Origin: Ectobius pallidus
Lineage: Eukaryota; Arthropoda; Insecta; Blattodea; Ectobiidae
Length of the DNA: 64,000 nt
Reading direction: 5' to 3'
Assembly (NCBI GenBank): GCA_964059195.1
Contig: CAXKWD010000002.1
Location: forward strand, 155,758,422 to 155,822,421
Positions 54,191 through 64,000 of this stretch are shown here, piece by piece. Under the pieces are notes generated by a model. The model did not search any database and was not told the origin of the DNA. It was given only the letters and a program-made list of their open reading frames with translations. Each line of letters begins with the position of its first letter. The stretch's first letter is position 1. Position numbers and translations under genes: made by a program.

Positions 54191-55600
54191 ATGCATCACT
54201 ATTATAAGACTACAAACGACATTCACTTTAAAGAATATTACAACACTTACTGCAAAATCTTGAAAAAAGTTATCTTTCAAGCCAAAAACATGTTTAATGC
54301 AAATGTTATTATCCAATCGGAAAATATTAACAAAGCTCTTTGGCAAACAGTAAAGAGAGAAACTGGAGTTCTTAAAAACAGGAAGGAACCACTCAAAATA
54401 TTACACAATAATAATGAAATCAATAATAGCCTACAAATAGCAAATTTATTCAATTCATACTTCTCAGAATTAACTAAAAAATTAATAAAAAATGCTAATA
54501 ATTACCCTCTATCTTTTCCTGAATCACTACTAAACTCTAAATCAATATTCATAAAGCCAGTCACTGAAAATGAAGTATCATGTTTAATAAAAGATTTAGA
54601 AAACAAATTCTCTTATGGTTTTGATGAAATTCCTTCAACTGTCCTAAAATATTGTTCAAAATATTTAATTAAACCTATTACTATATTATGTAATTCATCA
54701 CTTTCCTCAGGTTGCTTCCCTGAGATTTTCAAACAAGCAATAATCAAACCCTTATTCAAAAAAGGAGAAAGAAATAATATTGAAAATTACAGACCAATTT
54801 CTCTCTTATCTGTTTTTTCAAAAGTTTTAGAGAAGTCAATGTATAACAGGATAGTACCCTTCCTTGAAAAATGTGATATTTTCTCTGCCTCACAGTTTGG
54901 TTTTAGGAAAGGTTTGTCAGTCAATGGAGCCTTATATTCTTTCTTAACAGATATCTTATCGGCTAAAGATCAAAAGTCTAATGTAATTGGACTTTTTCTT
55001 CACCTTCGGAAAGCCTTCGACACAGTCAATCATAAAATTTTATTACATAAATTAGATAAATACGGAATTAGAGGGCATGCTAATAAATGGTTTGCCTCTT
55101 ATTTGACCAACAGAAAACAGGTAGTCAAAATAAATTCCTCCTATTCAAACGAAGTTACATTAGAACACGGTGTCCCTCAAGGTTCAATTCTCGGACCCCT
55201 TCTTTTCCTAATCTTCATTAATGATTTACCTGTCTCTCTGTCACCTTTTAAAACAATTCTCTATGCAGATGACACCAACGTAATTTTCATAAACAAGCAT
55301 ATAATGCAACTAAAAGCTGAAATAAGCAAAACAAATCTAAATCTATTTAATTGGCTTAACCATAGTAAACTGTTTCTAAATTCGGACAAAACCTTTTTTA
55401 TCAACTTCAACAGTCATACAGACAATGATAATTCTCTTGAATTAAGCATTGGAAACTCAAAGATATCCGAAATCGACAAAATTAAATTTCTAGGTATCTA
55501 TATAAATAAAAATCTCTCATGGGATGATCATATCTCTCATTTAAAAGGGAAACTATCTTCTTCGTATTTTAAGCAACATCTCAAATATAGGAATACTTAA
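54191..55600 (+). pseudogene. LINE D ORF2, reverse transcriptase
   Basis: A 469-codon open frame within a longer ORF2. Motifs: NYRPISLLSVFSKVLEKSMY, QFGFRKGLSVNGALYSFLTD, motif A as GLFLHLRKAFDTVNHK, EHGVPQGSILGPLLFLIFIN, motif C TILYADDTNVIF, and KFLGIYINKNLSWDDHI. Motif A normally reads FLDLSKAFD; the catalytic first aspartate is histidine here. The frame breaks at 55600, and the C-terminal part continues at 55671. Together with the frameshifts upstream, the copy is dead. Confidence 0.88.
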
Positions 55601-55670
55601 AACATATTATTTCGGTTGAATTCAATCGGTACTAAACTATGGTATAATTTTTTGGGGTAACTCTCCAAAA

Positions 55671-56081
55671 ATGATCGAGGTTTTTAGAATTCAAAAAAAC
55701 ATTTTAAAAATCATGGTTAATGTTCCCACTAGAACCAGCAGTAAACCAATTTTTAAAAAGCTTAATATAATGCCTTTACCATGTTTATATATTTTGGAGA
55801 CTGTTCATTTCATTCATTGTAATCAACAACTTTTCAAATATAACCATGATCTTCATAAGTACAACACAAGAATCTCTAATGATCTACATCTCAATAACCA
55901 TAGAACCACTAAATTCCTAAAAAGCATTGCACATCAAGGCATTAAACTGTATAACAAATTGCCCAACTCATTCAAAAAGTTAGATCCTAAGAAATTTAAA
56001 TGCAAAGTAAGCTCCCTATTAAAGGATTTCTCATTCTATAATGTAAACGAATTTTTTCAGTCCTCCTTTAAAGATTTATAA
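55671..56081 (+). pseudogene. LINE D ORF2, C-terminal end
   Basis: Continues the reverse transcriptase C-terminal region after a frameshift: VFRIQKNILKIMVNVPTRTS, KKLNIMPLPCLYILETVHFI, HKYNTRISNDLHL and KLYNKLPNSFKKL, the end typical of CR1/Jockey-group elements. The stop is followed by a 3' UTR of about 380 bp and the ATT tail. Confidence 0.83.
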
Positions 56082-56460
56082 TTTGATTAATTTCTCCTCC
56101 GTTACAGGATATCACTCCTTCTCTCTCTCTACTCCAATTTCTCTTGTTAGTCTCTATGTATGCCTTGTGATTGTGATGCATAGTCCTAAACTGCCATGTG
56201 ACTATTCAATCTCATTTCTACCTCAATTACCTTGTTTCTCGCATATTTCTTTTATTTAGTGTATATGCAGAAAATCTCCTAGGCTAGCTTAATTTTAGTT
56301 TCTTTTCACAGCTGCAACTTATATAATTAATTTATATTTTGTCCTGTAGTATTTTCTGCTCTGTATTATAACGAGGTTTAGACTTAATCTTAGGAAATGA
56401 TGACGAAACCATGTATTTTTTTAAATACCAACGGTGAATAAATTTATTATTATTATTATA

Positions 56461-57150
56461 GTTAGTGGATGTGTATAAACAGTGGGAATTAGCAATTAAT
56501 ATGAAGAAGACAAAATATCTGGTGGTTGGAAAAGAGCAAGGAGAAGACTTGATTTTTTAGTTTGGTCGGATAAGCAGCATAGATGTGTTTAAATACCTGG
56601 GTTCATTAATTGATAAGACAGACCAATGTGATGTGGATATATACCATAGGATAAGTCAATTGAGAGTAGCAATTAGGTCTCTGAATGGGATATTCTGGAG
56701 TAGTCACATATCTAGAAGAACAAAGAAAATGATACTGCGTGCTGTTGCTGAAAATATTTTGACATATGCTTCGGAATTTTGGATATTGGATGATAGGCAA
56801 AGGTACAAGATTGAGGTGGTGGAAATGGATGGGCTGCGGTGGCGTATGAGAGCTACCCATTTGAACCGACTAAGAAATGAGTATATCAGAATGGAGATGG
56901 ATGTGGTGGAACCAGTTTCAGACACGATTGATGCTCGAGCATTGAGATAGTATGGACATGTTCGGAGGATGGAGGAGCAACGATGGCCACAATGCTCGCT
57001 CAATTGGTCACCATCAGCGAGAGGATGCTGACGGAGATCTAGGGCAACCTGGAGAGGAACAATAGCTAAAGCTATGAGAAAGAGAACCCTATCTGAGGAA
57101 GATTGGCAGGACAGAAAAAGATGTAATCTGAGAACAGGCAAGTGCTGAAA
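56461..57150 (+). pseudogene. LINE E, 3' part (plus copy, arm 2)
   Basis: The continuation of 48590-48972 after LINE D: INMKKTKYLVVGKEQ, the VFKYLGSLIDKTDQCDVDIY region, ILTYASEFWILDDRQRYKIE and VEPVSDTIDARALR, then degraded coding to about 57150 (EEDWQDRKRCNLRTG). It extends about 45 bp further than the minus copy. Confidence 0.82.
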
Positions 57151-58033
57151 GTGGAAATGCCTACAAAAGTAAAAATTAAGAATGGCAATAAAGAGCGAAA
57201 AGGGACCCTAGGTAAAGTCTGTAAAATTTCACCCAGATCAGAATAAAACTGTAAAAAGTGATCCTCATATGGGCCAAGGAAGCCCTTACAGTTCCGGGAG
57301 ATTGAAGATCCAAGATGTTGAGACATGTGGCATGTGAAGGGTCATCAGTATTAATGCACTGGTCACCTTTAACCAAAGGATTGTTCTGGGTACTCGTTTC
57401 TGTTATAGGCTGAGTTGACCTAGAGCCATGGTGGTTGAAAAACCCTAATATCAATGGCTTAGTGTACACATGTGTTAAGTACAATTCTCTAGTTTTTAGT
57501 AAATCTAGTTATCAAGAATGTGCATCCAGGAAAAGTACTCACCACATTTTGGCCCTACAGAAAGTATATTAAGCTTCTGTGTTTTCACTTGTCAATTTTG
57601 TATAGTGTGAAGATATGCCTCAGAAGCTTCCAAATTTGCAAGTAACACAGTTAACCCTAAAATTATATTTAACATATGCGTGCTCTAAGCCATCGATATA
57701 TTCATACATAGAAGTATTTCTATATTAGTGCTCAATATAAATTACATAACTGACATTCACAAATATCTGGTGTAAATTGCAATGAAATCAGGATCATAAT
57801 ACAACTGTAGATTGAATAATACAAAGACAGATAAACAAACATACATACATACATCCTTCCTTTATACATATAGATACAGAAGTATTTTTACCTTAATGAA
57901 TATTAGAAATTACATCTTGCATATGATGATAGGAATTGTAAATTTTACTTAGATTTTAATAATATTTATCTTGAACAATAGCAATTGTTTATGCACTGTC
58001 ATTTGTTCATGCATAGCAAACATATGGGGCTTA
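57151..58033. other. Intron sequence, nothing recognised
   Basis: No coding or repeat structure that I can support, apart from a short ACAT run near 57838-57855. Confidence 0.5.
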
Positions 58034-59472
58034 AGGCTCGTGTCCACATGAGAGCCGAGAGTGCGAGAAACTCTCGAGAGTTGCATTTCGGTATGTGGAC
58101 ACGCGTCTGAGAGCACTGTCTGAGAGGTAGCTGAGAGTGGCATTCAGAGAGTCAACTCGCAGGTGGACACGCCTTTGCAATCAATCTCCGAGAGCAGCTC
58201 GCACTATACCAATCTGTTTCGTATAGCTGAGAGTTCTCTGAGAGTGGATAATGTGTATATTATGCCCAACAAGCCATATGATAAAATTACTTAGTTTACC
58301 TTCAATATTTATATATATTTTCTAAAAACGAAATCTAAATCGAATAATACTCAATGATAACATATTATAATACGGTATCGTTTAATGTTCATAATGAAAA
58401 AAATGTAGTAAGTTTATATGGGAATAACTGAACAATAATAAAATGTTTACATTACATTCATTTATGAAACATAATGGATAATAATCTCCATGGTTCACTA
58501 CGGCGATCATAGATTCCTCTACAGAATATTCTGAGGCGAAGAAACATGTAACGGGTGCAGTAACCCTCATGTCTGTAGATTAGAGGCATGTAGGGATCTC
58601 CTGCGGGACAAAATTCCGGATCAGCGGTGACCGTCAATCGTTAAGTAATCATATAAACGAACACAATATTAGTGTAGACTACATACGATTCCAAATATTC
58701 TGCAAATGAGCGTTTAGAAACACGTCGCCTATAGCGTAATCAATCTTGGTGGTTGTCTTTGTATTTTTTTGAGGGGACCAAGATGACGTACATGAGTCTA
58801 TTGCGTATGAAAGTACATGTAGACATGTAACAGCGACGCACAAAATGCTTTTGCTCCAGTGCTAAAGGACCAATCAATAAGGAACATTTGTTGGCTTCGT
58901 GGACGCAGAGGACAAATAGTAGACCTATCCGTTCATGTAGATGCACGGAGTTTAGATTCACAGTTTGATAGGATCACTCCACTCGACCTGACATGCTATA
59001 AATTAAAAATCACATGCTTGAAGCCGGAAAAGCACAAAGTCACAATTAGTTTATATTTAACAAGGATATCATATCACATTTCAATGTCTTTTTAGTTAAT
59101 TTGTGGGCCTATCGAATTCACTAATATTTCATGATGTTCTGATGATATTCTTACAATATTAGATTGTCAAATTCTTCTAAACGCTTACTAATTAAATGAA
59201 TGTACTCACTTAAAAGCATTCAGCAGGCCCTCATAAAATGCTTACATTAATATTAACAACGAATAATACATTGTTGTGCGTCCATCTTGTCCGTAAATGC
59301 GAGACGAAAACTCGCGCGATTTTGTTTCAAGTGGACACGGTTCTGAGAGTAATGTCGCGAGTTTTACTCTCAGCTACTCTCAGGATTGGACTAGCGCTCT
59401 CTAGTGGACACATCACCTGAGAGTACTCTCGAGAGTTTCTCGCACTCTCAGCTCTCATGTGGACACGAGCCA
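58034..59472. mobile_element. Non-autonomous DNA transposon, GGCTCGTGTCCACATG termini
   Basis: The left end GGCTCGTGTCCACATGAGAG and the inverted right end GGCTCGTGTCCACATGAGAG share about 45 bp, through GTGCGAGAAACTCTCGAGAG. TTA lies at both sides (58031-58033, 59473-59475), suggesting PIF/Harbinger-type 3-bp duplication, with a mismatch at the outermost base (A and T). GAGAG words recur subterminally on both sides. No transposase recognised in 1.44 kb. Confidence 0.8.
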
Positions 59473-59475
59473 TTA

Positions 59476-59905
59476 GGCCTATATATTAGGTTATGTTTTA
59501 TTCAGGGCCTTTAATAAGGGCACAAAATATATTGTTCTTAAAGTGAAATTTAGATATAGCTTTTCTTGTGTTTTGAAGGCAAAATTGCTAAATTTCATCG
59601 AGACTGATATAAAACTGTAGATTTGTACAAAGGACAAACAGATACACAACTCCACTTTATAAATATAGATACTGTAATATTATCAAGAAATTAAAACCAA
59701 GCAAATATTTTACACTGAAAAATGAATACTTCAGTTTTTTTAAAAAATAATTAATTTATTTTTTATTTTTATTTTTTTAAATATCTTCTATTTATATCCG
59801 TTTAAGTCAGGGGTCATATCACATGTTAGGGTCTGTGGGGGGTATCAGTAGGCCATGTAACTATTGACTTGCATCTGTAGGCCGTAACTATTGACATGCT
59901 TCTGT
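59476..59905. other. Intron sequence, nothing recognised
   Basis: AT-rich, with an A/T homopolymer-rich stretch near 59735-59785. It includes the left target copy of LINE F (59898-59905). Confidence 0.5.
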
Positions 59906-62619
59906 TTTCTATTGTTCTTGTTCTTCTAATATTAAACCAGAACTAACTGAACTTATGCTAATTCATAACCTCATAGCATTAGTCAATGAGCCCACTAGAT
60001 TAACCCCTCACTCACAGTCCATAATAGATCAATGTCTCATCAACAGGCCAGACTCAGAATGTATAGTGCAAGTTTTCGACCCGGGATACTCCGATCACCT
60101 CGCTCAATTAATAGATACATATAACTCGCACACAAAAGTCTCTCAAAGTACAACTCCACCACCAATTAAATACAAATATGCCAGGAAACTTAACAAAAAA
60201 AGCATGGACTACTTGAACATACTCCTAGAAAAAGAATCATGGGAAAGCATCTACCAGCATGAATCAGCTAATTATGCATGCGAAGATTTCTTAAATATTC
60301 TAAAACACCAAATGGACATCGCATCTCCCATCACGAAGGTTAAAATACACCAACACAAGAATTCCTGGATAACGCCTGGTATTAAAACCTCTAGCAAAAA
60401 ATTAAAGCAGCTATCAAAAATCTCAAAAACATCCCTTGACCCTAATATAACCCTGTACACCAAGAAATACAAAAAAATATACAATAAAGTATTAGCAGCA
60501 GCAAAAAAGAAGTACAATGATAACTATATAAATAAAGCTAGCAACAAATCTAAAGCAATGTGGGATGTAATTAAAAAAGAAATATCTCTCAGTAAAGGCA
60601 GTACTGACCCCAAACAATCCACATTATTTGATGCCTTTAAGAGTCAAGTTTCCAATCCTACTGTACTAGCTACAGCCTTCAATGATCATTATTGCACCAT
60701 AGCCAAACAAACTCTACACAACCAATCCTTAAAACCTATAGCCCCTCCTGCTAAACTCAACTTTAATCTAAACGATAAAACAATATTCTTATACCCTGCA
60801 GAAAAAAGCGAAATAATTACCATTATCAAAAACCTAGCTAGAAAAAACTCATTAGGTACAGATGGAATCCCTCCCTCCTTAATAAAATCATGTAGCAAAT
60901 ATCTTGTGGATCCCTTATGCCACTTAGCCAACCTATCACTCTCGACAGGTCAATTCCCAGATATACTAAAGACGGCAATCATTAAACCCATATACAAAAA
61001 AGGCCCTAAAGATATGCTGGAAAACTATCATCCAATATCCCTTCTATCACCCATCTCCAAAATCCTAGAAAGAGTAATGCTAAATAGAATAGATTCCTTC
61101 ATGTCCCACTGTGAAATAATATCAGAACATCAACATGGCTTCACTAAAGGAAAATCAATCGAATCCGCAGTATACAAATTTATCGAATATGTCAGATACA
61201 CTCTCGACTCCGGCCACAGCTGCATTGGTCTATTCCTCGACTTATCTAAAGCTTTCGACATAATAAGCCATGATTTACTACTAAATAAATTAGAAAACTA
61301 CGGGGTAAGAGGAACAGCATTAAGCTGGTTCAATTCTTACCTATCTAATCGCTTTCAAGTCGTCGAAATCACCCATTTCAACAAAACAAATCTAACACTA
61401 GAAAAATACACTTCGGAAAAAAAACAAATTCAATATGGAGTCCCACAAGGCTCAATTCTTGCCCCTTTTCTCTTTATATTATTTATTAATGATCTACCTT
61501 TAAACAACGATTCAGAACTCACCACACTCTTTGCAGATGATACTAACATTTTGGTTGGAGGTAAAAATGAACATCAGCTTAAATGCAAAATAGATACGGT
61601 GGCACAACAATTAATAGATTGGTTCAGAACAAATGGCCTCATTTTAAATGAAAGTAAATCAGCAGCTATTTCCTTCCACCACAAAAGAAATAACAATCCA
61701 CCCAAGCCTATCATTACATTTGAAAATTCCATCAATTATACATCATCCGCAAAATTTTTAGGCATTAACGTAGATGAACACTTGACATGGAAACCCCACA
61801 TCGAAGAAATTAATAGAAAGTTAGGAAAATTTACCTACGCAATGTTCCACATTAAAAAATTCACAAACTTACCCACAGTCAAGACCCTCTACTTTGCGCA
61901 TGTTCACAGCATATTAAGATACGGAATCATATTTTGGGGAAACAGCACCTACAGTACATCAGTCTTTAGACTACAAAAGAGAATCGTCAGAACAATAATC
62001 GGAGCAAACAGAAATGATACGTGCAGACCAATATTTCAGGATTTACATATCATGCCTCTGCCATCTCTTTACATGTATGAACTTCTGCTACATGTCAAAA
62101 AACACATGGAGGACTTTAAAAAAATCGAAGCAATCCATAATCACAATACTAGACACAAAACCAACCTATCTATACCTTCTCATAGTACATCCTTATTCCA
62201 GAAAGGAGTAATTTACACTGGAATCAACCTATTCAATAAACTACCTCACCATTTGAAAAACATACATTGCGCAAATAAATTCAAGAAATCACTGAAAACG
62301 TTTTTTAATAATGCATGTTTTTATAGTATTGAGGAATACTGCAATCATGTCCGCACTACTCAATAAGTCACACTCACAACTCCTTCAGAGACTCATTAAT
62401 TAAATATCTAAAGTTTTGCTTTTTGAAATATGTATTATGTGTACTATCTGTAGATAATTGTATTATTAGGTGTACTAGTTCTAGATCTCTGTATTATTTG
62501 TAGATTATTGTATTATTCTAATTTGTACTGGGTCGAGTATCTCGATCTACACTGTCCCATATCAATGTATATTGATCACGTAGGACGTAAATAAATAAAT
62601 AAATAAATAAATAAATATG
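59906..62619 (+). mobile_element. LINE F, 5'-truncated CR1/Jockey-group element
   Basis: Begins within the endonuclease coding and ends in an AAATA-type tail at about 62590-62618. GCTTCTGT flanks both ends (59898-59905, 62620-62627). Confidence 0.88.
59955..62366 (+). CDS. LINE F ORF2: endonuclease end and complete reverse transcriptase
   Basis: An 803-codon frame without a break. Residues 1-70 are the end of an apurinic-type endonuclease (EPTRLTPHSQSIIDQCL, PGYSDHLAQL). A linker follows (about 70-270), then the reverse transcriptase: NYHPISLLSPISKILERVML, EHQHGFTKGKSIESAVYKFI, motif A GLFLDLSKAFDIISHD, QYGVPQGSILAPFLF, motif C TLFADDTNIL, FLGINVDEHLTWKPHI, and a thumb and C-terminal region to 803. 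The catalytic aspartates are intact. The frame is open upstream of 59955 to the truncation, so the methionine is not a biological start. The missing 5' part means no autonomous movement. Confidence 0.9.
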   Translation: MLIHNLIALVNEPTRLTPHSQSIIDQCLINRPDSECIVQVFDPGYSDHLAQLIDTYNSHTKVSQSTTPPPIKYKYARKLNKKSMDYLNILLEKESWESIYQHESANYACEDFLNILKHQMDIASPITKVKIHQHKNSWITPGIKTSSKKLKQLSKISKTSLDPNITLYTKKYKKIYNKVLAAAKKKYNDNYINKASNKSKAMWDVIKKEISLSKGSTDPKQSTLFDAFKSQVSNPTVLATAFNDHYCTIAKQTLHNQSLKPIAPPAKLNFNLNDKTIFLYPAEKSEIITIIKNLARKNSLGTDGIPPSLIKSCSKYLVDPLCHLANLSLSTGQFPDILKTAIIKPIYKKGPKDMLENYHPISLLSPISKILERVMLNRIDSFMSHCEIISEHQHGFTKGKSIESAVYKFIEYVRYTLDSGHSCIGLFLDLSKAFDIISHDLLLNKLENYGVRGTALSWFNSYLSNRFQVVEITHFNKTNLTLEKYTSEKKQIQYGVPQGSILAPFLFILFINDLPLNNDSELTTLFADDTNILVGGKNEHQLKCKIDTVAQQLIDWFRTNGLILNESKSAAISFHHKRNNNPPKPIITFENSINYTSSAKFLGINVDEHLTWKPHIEEINRKLGKFTYAMFHIKKFTNLPTVKTLYFAHVHSILRYGIIFWGNSTYSTSVFRLQKRIVRTIIGANRNDTCRPIFQDLHIMPLPSLYMYELLLHVKKHMEDFKKIEAIHNHNTRHKTNLSIPSHSTSLFQKGVIYTGINLFNKLPHHLKNIHCANKFKKSLKTFFNNACFYSIEEYCNHVRTTQ

Positions 62620-62627
62620 GCTTCTGT

Positions 62628-63128
62628 AAAATTTTACTTATATTCAATGTTTGATGATTATGAATTAGGATGAATTAGCAACGATGATCATTTGCCTTTG
62701 TGAATGTGTAAACCATAAAAAAGAAACCAAGTCAGATTGTCCGGCAATAGGGGTTTAACTCATGACCTCCTGCTCAATATAGGCCTACATATTAACAAGT
62801 GCATCATGTGAAAGATAAGTTTCATAGCATAATATCTATGGCCTGAGTAGAGGAACCTCGAAATGAGATTCTCACTCCATCTATGCCTAAAAGAACCTTA
62901 GATATTCCTTGAAAAAAGAATAGCTGAGTTCCAAGTTCTAAAGAGAAGGGTATATCATGAGTATAAGTGCTGTATGGATGTATGATATGACAATGTGGAT
63001 TTGCTTCAGTCTCTGGAAGAATGGTACTGGTAGTCTTTAGTGTGCAATGTCTTTAGTGTGCAATCTTTCCCCCCTTCTTTATATTTCATAGAGTACTCAC
63101 AACACAAATGTTTAAAATAATTTTTCAG
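62628..63128. other. Intron end, nothing firm
   Basis: A weak tRNA-like stretch on the minus strand lies near 62730-62790. The acceptor of exon D (TTTTTCAG) is at 63121-63128. Confidence 0.5.
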
Positions 63129-63284
63129 ATGTTCGACAGAGGGTTATGCTGTCGCCAACTACGCTATTCTGGTATGATGGAAACAATCAGGATCCGCAGA
63201 GCAGGATATCCCATAAGACACAGTTTCACAGAATTTGTGGAGAGATACAGATTTCTTATATCAGGTGTTCCACCTTCTCATAAG
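63129..63284 (+). CDS. ck: Myosin VIIa motor domain, exon D
   Basis: Reads [40 protein letters not shown] and [12 protein letters not shown]. It holds the SH-helix region and the start of the converter, whose [19 protein letters not shown] is nearly invariant in class VII. The acceptor is TTTTTCAG and the donor GTATAC at 63285. It starts in phase 0, continuing exon C, and ends in phase 0. Class VII proteins usually have Leu where the first Met lies. The next exon is not in the window. Confidence 0.97.
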
Positions 63285-64000
63285 GTATACACTTTTTCTG
63301 ATGTTGTTCTATACCATTCGTTCCCAAAGGGTCAATAACTCCAAGGGGGTCGATTTGATTTTTCTAGTATTTTATCTGGTACTGTACAAACTTATCAATT
63401 TGAGCAAGAACAAAGGGTCAAAATTTTAAAAAGTTTTTGATAAAGTGGTCTGCAGCTGAAAAAGTTTGATAACTCTTACTTCTAGGCTGACCATAAATTT
63501 ATTGTTCGTGCCATTTTAAGAAGACCTCGTCCCAAACCATTGTTTTTCTACAAAAGAGTATAATGGCATTGTTTCCTAATCCGAAAATCTGCACTAACAC
63601 CGATACCAACAAAGAACAGGTGCTCTTGAAGTAATGTGGATTTCCCCAGTGTTGCCGCTGCCATTCACTTTTCAAGTGAAGTAGCCATGCTATGGTACAT
63701 ATTAGCCAACATTGCACTGGACTGCAGACAAGTGTAAATATGCCTAGTTACCTTTCTATTTACAGATTGACAGGTCGAATAGGATTAGGGTGGCAGCAGG
63801 TAGGGGAAGTTCTTGGAAAAAGTCTTTAAAAAGTGGCACCCACAATTCATTTAACCATGCAGTAGTCACATGATATTAATAATCCTCATTCTTCATGAAG
63901 GCATAATTATCTGAAAGTTAACATTTAAGGTACAGTACCAGTAAAAGCTAATTTTTTACTTTGTTATATATTTATTCAAAGAACATTGTTTTTCTCAAGA
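63285..64000. other. Intron following exon D
   Basis: No exon or element that I can support. An AG/GT-bounded stretch at 63767-63804 does not match myosin VIIa. Confidence 0.5.

Larger units (their letters stand above)
48973..56460 (+). mobile_element. LINE D, near full-length CR1-like element
   Basis: A non-LTR element of about 5.0 kb once two younger insertions (51577-52912 and 52974-54112) are removed. Order: 5' UTR, ORF1 with SGNH-esterase-like domain, ORF2 with endonuclease and reverse transcriptase, 3' UTR, and an ATT tail (56447-56459). It sits within LINE E. Comparison with arm 1 shows no target duplication and a loss of up to four bases (GAAA), in keeping with CR1-type insertion. 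Confidence 0.9.
45521..57104. repeat. Arm 2 of a large inverted duplication
   Basis: Reverse-complement partner of 36468-42831. After removing the Harbinger-like element (45874-47864) and LINE D (48973-56460) it is about 2.1 kb. Arm 2 lacks both hAT insertions of arm 1 and arm 1 lacks both insertions of arm 2, so all four are younger than the duplication. A short stretch (GGTATTTTTGTAC...) of arm 1 is deleted here. Confidence 0.87.

Noticed and set aside
62730..62790. Minus-strand tRNA-like words (GGTCATGAGTTAAACCCC).
   Set aside because: No cloverleaf could be drawn and no repeat border seen.
63767..63804. Stretch bounded by TATTTACAG and GTAGGG, possible small exon after exon D.
   Set aside because: Its translation (IDRSNRIRVAAG) does not match the myosin VIIa sequence expected after exon D, so the splice-like borders are probably chance.
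1..64000. CRISPR arrays, operons or other prokaryotic features.
   Set aside because: Tandem repeats here are satellites or transposon parts without regular unique spacers, and gene structure is eukaryotic with spliced exons.

Overview
This is an animal, most likely insect, nuclear genome window lying inside one very long gene. Four short coding exons on the + strand (7678-7888, 16812-16947, 36006-36250, 63129-63284; 748 bases, about 1.2% of the window) encode consecutive pieces of the motor domain of an unconventional myosin VIIa (crinkled in Drosophila). Each has consensus AG/GT borders and the reading phase carries correctly from exon to exon. The introns are 8.9, 19.1 and 26.9 kb and are built almost entirely of transposable elements. 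The element mix (BEL/Pao, Penelope-like, CR1/Jockey-group LINEs, hAT, Harbinger-like) and the scattered TAGGCCTA-type words suggest a large-genome insect, perhaps cockroach-like; that last step is weak inference.

Region by region. 1-6798: a BEL/Pao retrotransposon (- strand) with nearly identical LTRs but no reverse transcriptase. It interrupts a Harbinger-like element that ends 26 bp before exon A. 8.0-15.9 kb (intron 1): an old LINE (- strand) containing an 805-bp TA-flanked element and a 3.57-kb element with a 7-bp target duplication; the latter holds a roughly 120-bp satellite and a further LINE. An hAT transposase relic adjoins it.

17-36 kb (intron 2): a Penelope-like element split by a Polinton/Maverick-type DNA polymerase fragment; a G-rich hAT-like element; a roughly 64-bp satellite interrupted by a LINE that is itself interrupted by a 1.2-kb inverted-repeat element; an R2/NeSL-like LINE; and a 3.1-kb DNA transposon with an intron-containing transposase.

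36.4-57.1 kb (intron 3): a large imperfect inverted duplication (about 2.1-kb arms once insertions are removed). Arm 1 holds two hAT elements, one nearly intact. Arm 2 holds a Harbinger-like element and a CR1-like LINE whose ORF1 carries an SGNH-esterase-like domain. That LINE contains a head-to-head Penelope-like pair with two hammerhead-ribozyme motifs, and an array of four 70-nt tRNA-Asn-like cloverleaves. 58-62.6 kb: a 1.44-kb inverted-repeat element and a 5'-truncated LINE with an uninterrupted 803-codon frame.

Apart from the myosin VIIa exons I see no host gene. No host rRNA, CRISPR array or bacterial-type operon was seen. Many insertion borders are supported by target-site duplications and by empty sites that can be read from the interrupted frames or from second copies in this same window.
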